5,780 nt of DNA from DATDRQ01 sp035291645 (lineage in GTDB: Bacteria; Chloroflexota; Anaerolineae; Anaerolineales; UBA4823), in the NCBI GenBank assembly GCA_035291645.1, contig DATDRQ010000334.1, forward strand, positions 1-5,780. Reading direction: 5' to 3'. Shown piece after piece: positions 5,640 to 5,780 of this stretch. The notes below the pieces were generated by a model. The model searched no databases and was not told the origin of the DNA. It saw only the letters and a list, made by a program, of their open reading frames with translations. The translations under genes and the position numbers were made by a program. Each line of letters opens with the position of its first letter. Within the stretch, counting starts at the first letter, position 1.

Positions 5640-5678
5640 CCGGCTGAATACGTTTTATATTGTGTAGACAGCAGCCGG
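5640..5678 (+). promoter_or_regulatory. 7-bp stem ending next to the sigma factor ribosome site
   Basis: CCGGCTG (5640-5646) can pair with CAGCCGG (5672-5678) around a 25-base AT-rich loop. The 3' arm ends 3 bases before the Shine-Dalgarno GGGAG (5682-5686), close enough to affect ribosome access. A smaller AGTC/GACT hairpin (5621-5632) followed by TTTT at 5634-5637 lies just upstream. Confidence 0.3.
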
Positions 5679-5691
5679 TATGGGAGAAGCC

Positions 5692-5780
5692 ATGATTCGT
5701 GAGAACCTGATGATGGATATCAACACTGAATTGATCCGGCGCGCCCAGGCTGGCGACGCCGAAGTCATCGCCGGCCTCTA
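5692..5780 (+). CDS. N-terminus of an ECF-family RNA polymerase sigma factor (3' truncated)
   Basis: The ATG at 5692 has a good Shine-Dalgarno, GGGAG, at 5682-5686 with 5-base spacing, and the frame stays open to the right edge, giving 29 full codons. After a short variable start the peptide reads ELIRRAQAGDAEVIAGL. This is the hallmark beginning of sigma-70 region 2 in extracytoplasmic-function sigma factors (E-L-I/V-x-R-A-Q-x-G-D-x-x-A/V). Alternative ATGs at 5710 and 5713 are in frame but lack a ribosome site of their own. The group, any anti-sigma partner and the stimulus lie beyond the window. The structured leader suggests regulation before translation. Confidence 0.85.
   Translation, partial: MIRENLMMDINTELIRRAQAGDAEVIAGL

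Larger units (their letters stand above)
5153..5691. other. Divergent intergenic region between the NYN gene and the sigma factor gene
   Basis: 539 bases with no supportable gene. From left to right it holds the NYN ribosome site, a 102-base nested palindrome, a separate stem-loop at 5288-5335, an AT-rich stretch (about 5336-5560) with little structure except the 10-bp palindrome TATCCGGATA at 5354-5363, the TATAAT box at 5566-5571, and a leader with three potential stems before the sigma factor start. A 46-codon frame at 5430-5570 has no ribosome site and was not accepted. Confidence 0.8.

Overview
The window looks like chromosomal DNA from a moderately GC-rich bacterium. Coding regions are roughly 60% G+C and the long intergenic stretch near the right end is visibly AT-richer. 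The gene content (FmdB-type zinc ribbon, a large NYN-domain protein with a LOTUS-like domain, a cation diffusion facilitator with an enlarged tail, an ECF sigma factor) and the GGC-TATAAT type -10 boxes would fit a Chloroflexota (Anaerolineae-like) organism. That placement is inference from memory, not a search result.

Layout, left to right. (1) Positions 1-141, + strand: the last 46 codons of a membrane protein. (2) 174-1610, - strand: a CDF-family metal exporter that meets the first gene tail to tail. It has six membrane segments and three tandem copies of the cytoplasmic dimerisation fold. (3) 1713-2663, - strand: a class D12 (DpnM/Dam-like) adenine-N6 DNA methyltransferase with no restriction partner in view. 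(4) 2808-3020, - strand: a 70-residue FmdB zinc-ribbon protein. (5) 3179-5152, - strand: a 657-residue protein with an NYN (PIN-like nuclease) domain, a LOTUS/OST-HTH-like domain and a long unrecognised C-terminal half. A good intrinsic terminator follows it. (6) 5153-5691: a 539-base divergent intergenic region. It holds a 102-base nested palindrome (MITE-like), a second strong stem-loop, a perfect TATAAT box and a structured leader. (7) 5692 to the right edge, + strand: the N-terminus of an ECF sigma factor.

Although four consecutive genes run leftwards on the minus strand, they do not look like one operon. Gaps are 100-160 bases. The NYN gene is closed off by a hairpin plus eight T's, and a weaker candidate terminator follows fmdB. 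The methylase and the exporter each have their own -10 box 6-7 bases before the ATG, with no Shine-Dalgarno, as expected for leaderless mRNAs. The NYN, fmdB and sigma genes instead have clear Shine-Dalgarno sequences.

The parts most worth a second look are the domain architecture of the NYN-LOTUS protein, the palindromic element directly upstream of its ribosome binding site, the GATC-bearing palindrome in the sigma factor leader, and the triple-repeat tail and altered metal-site residue of the CDF protein.
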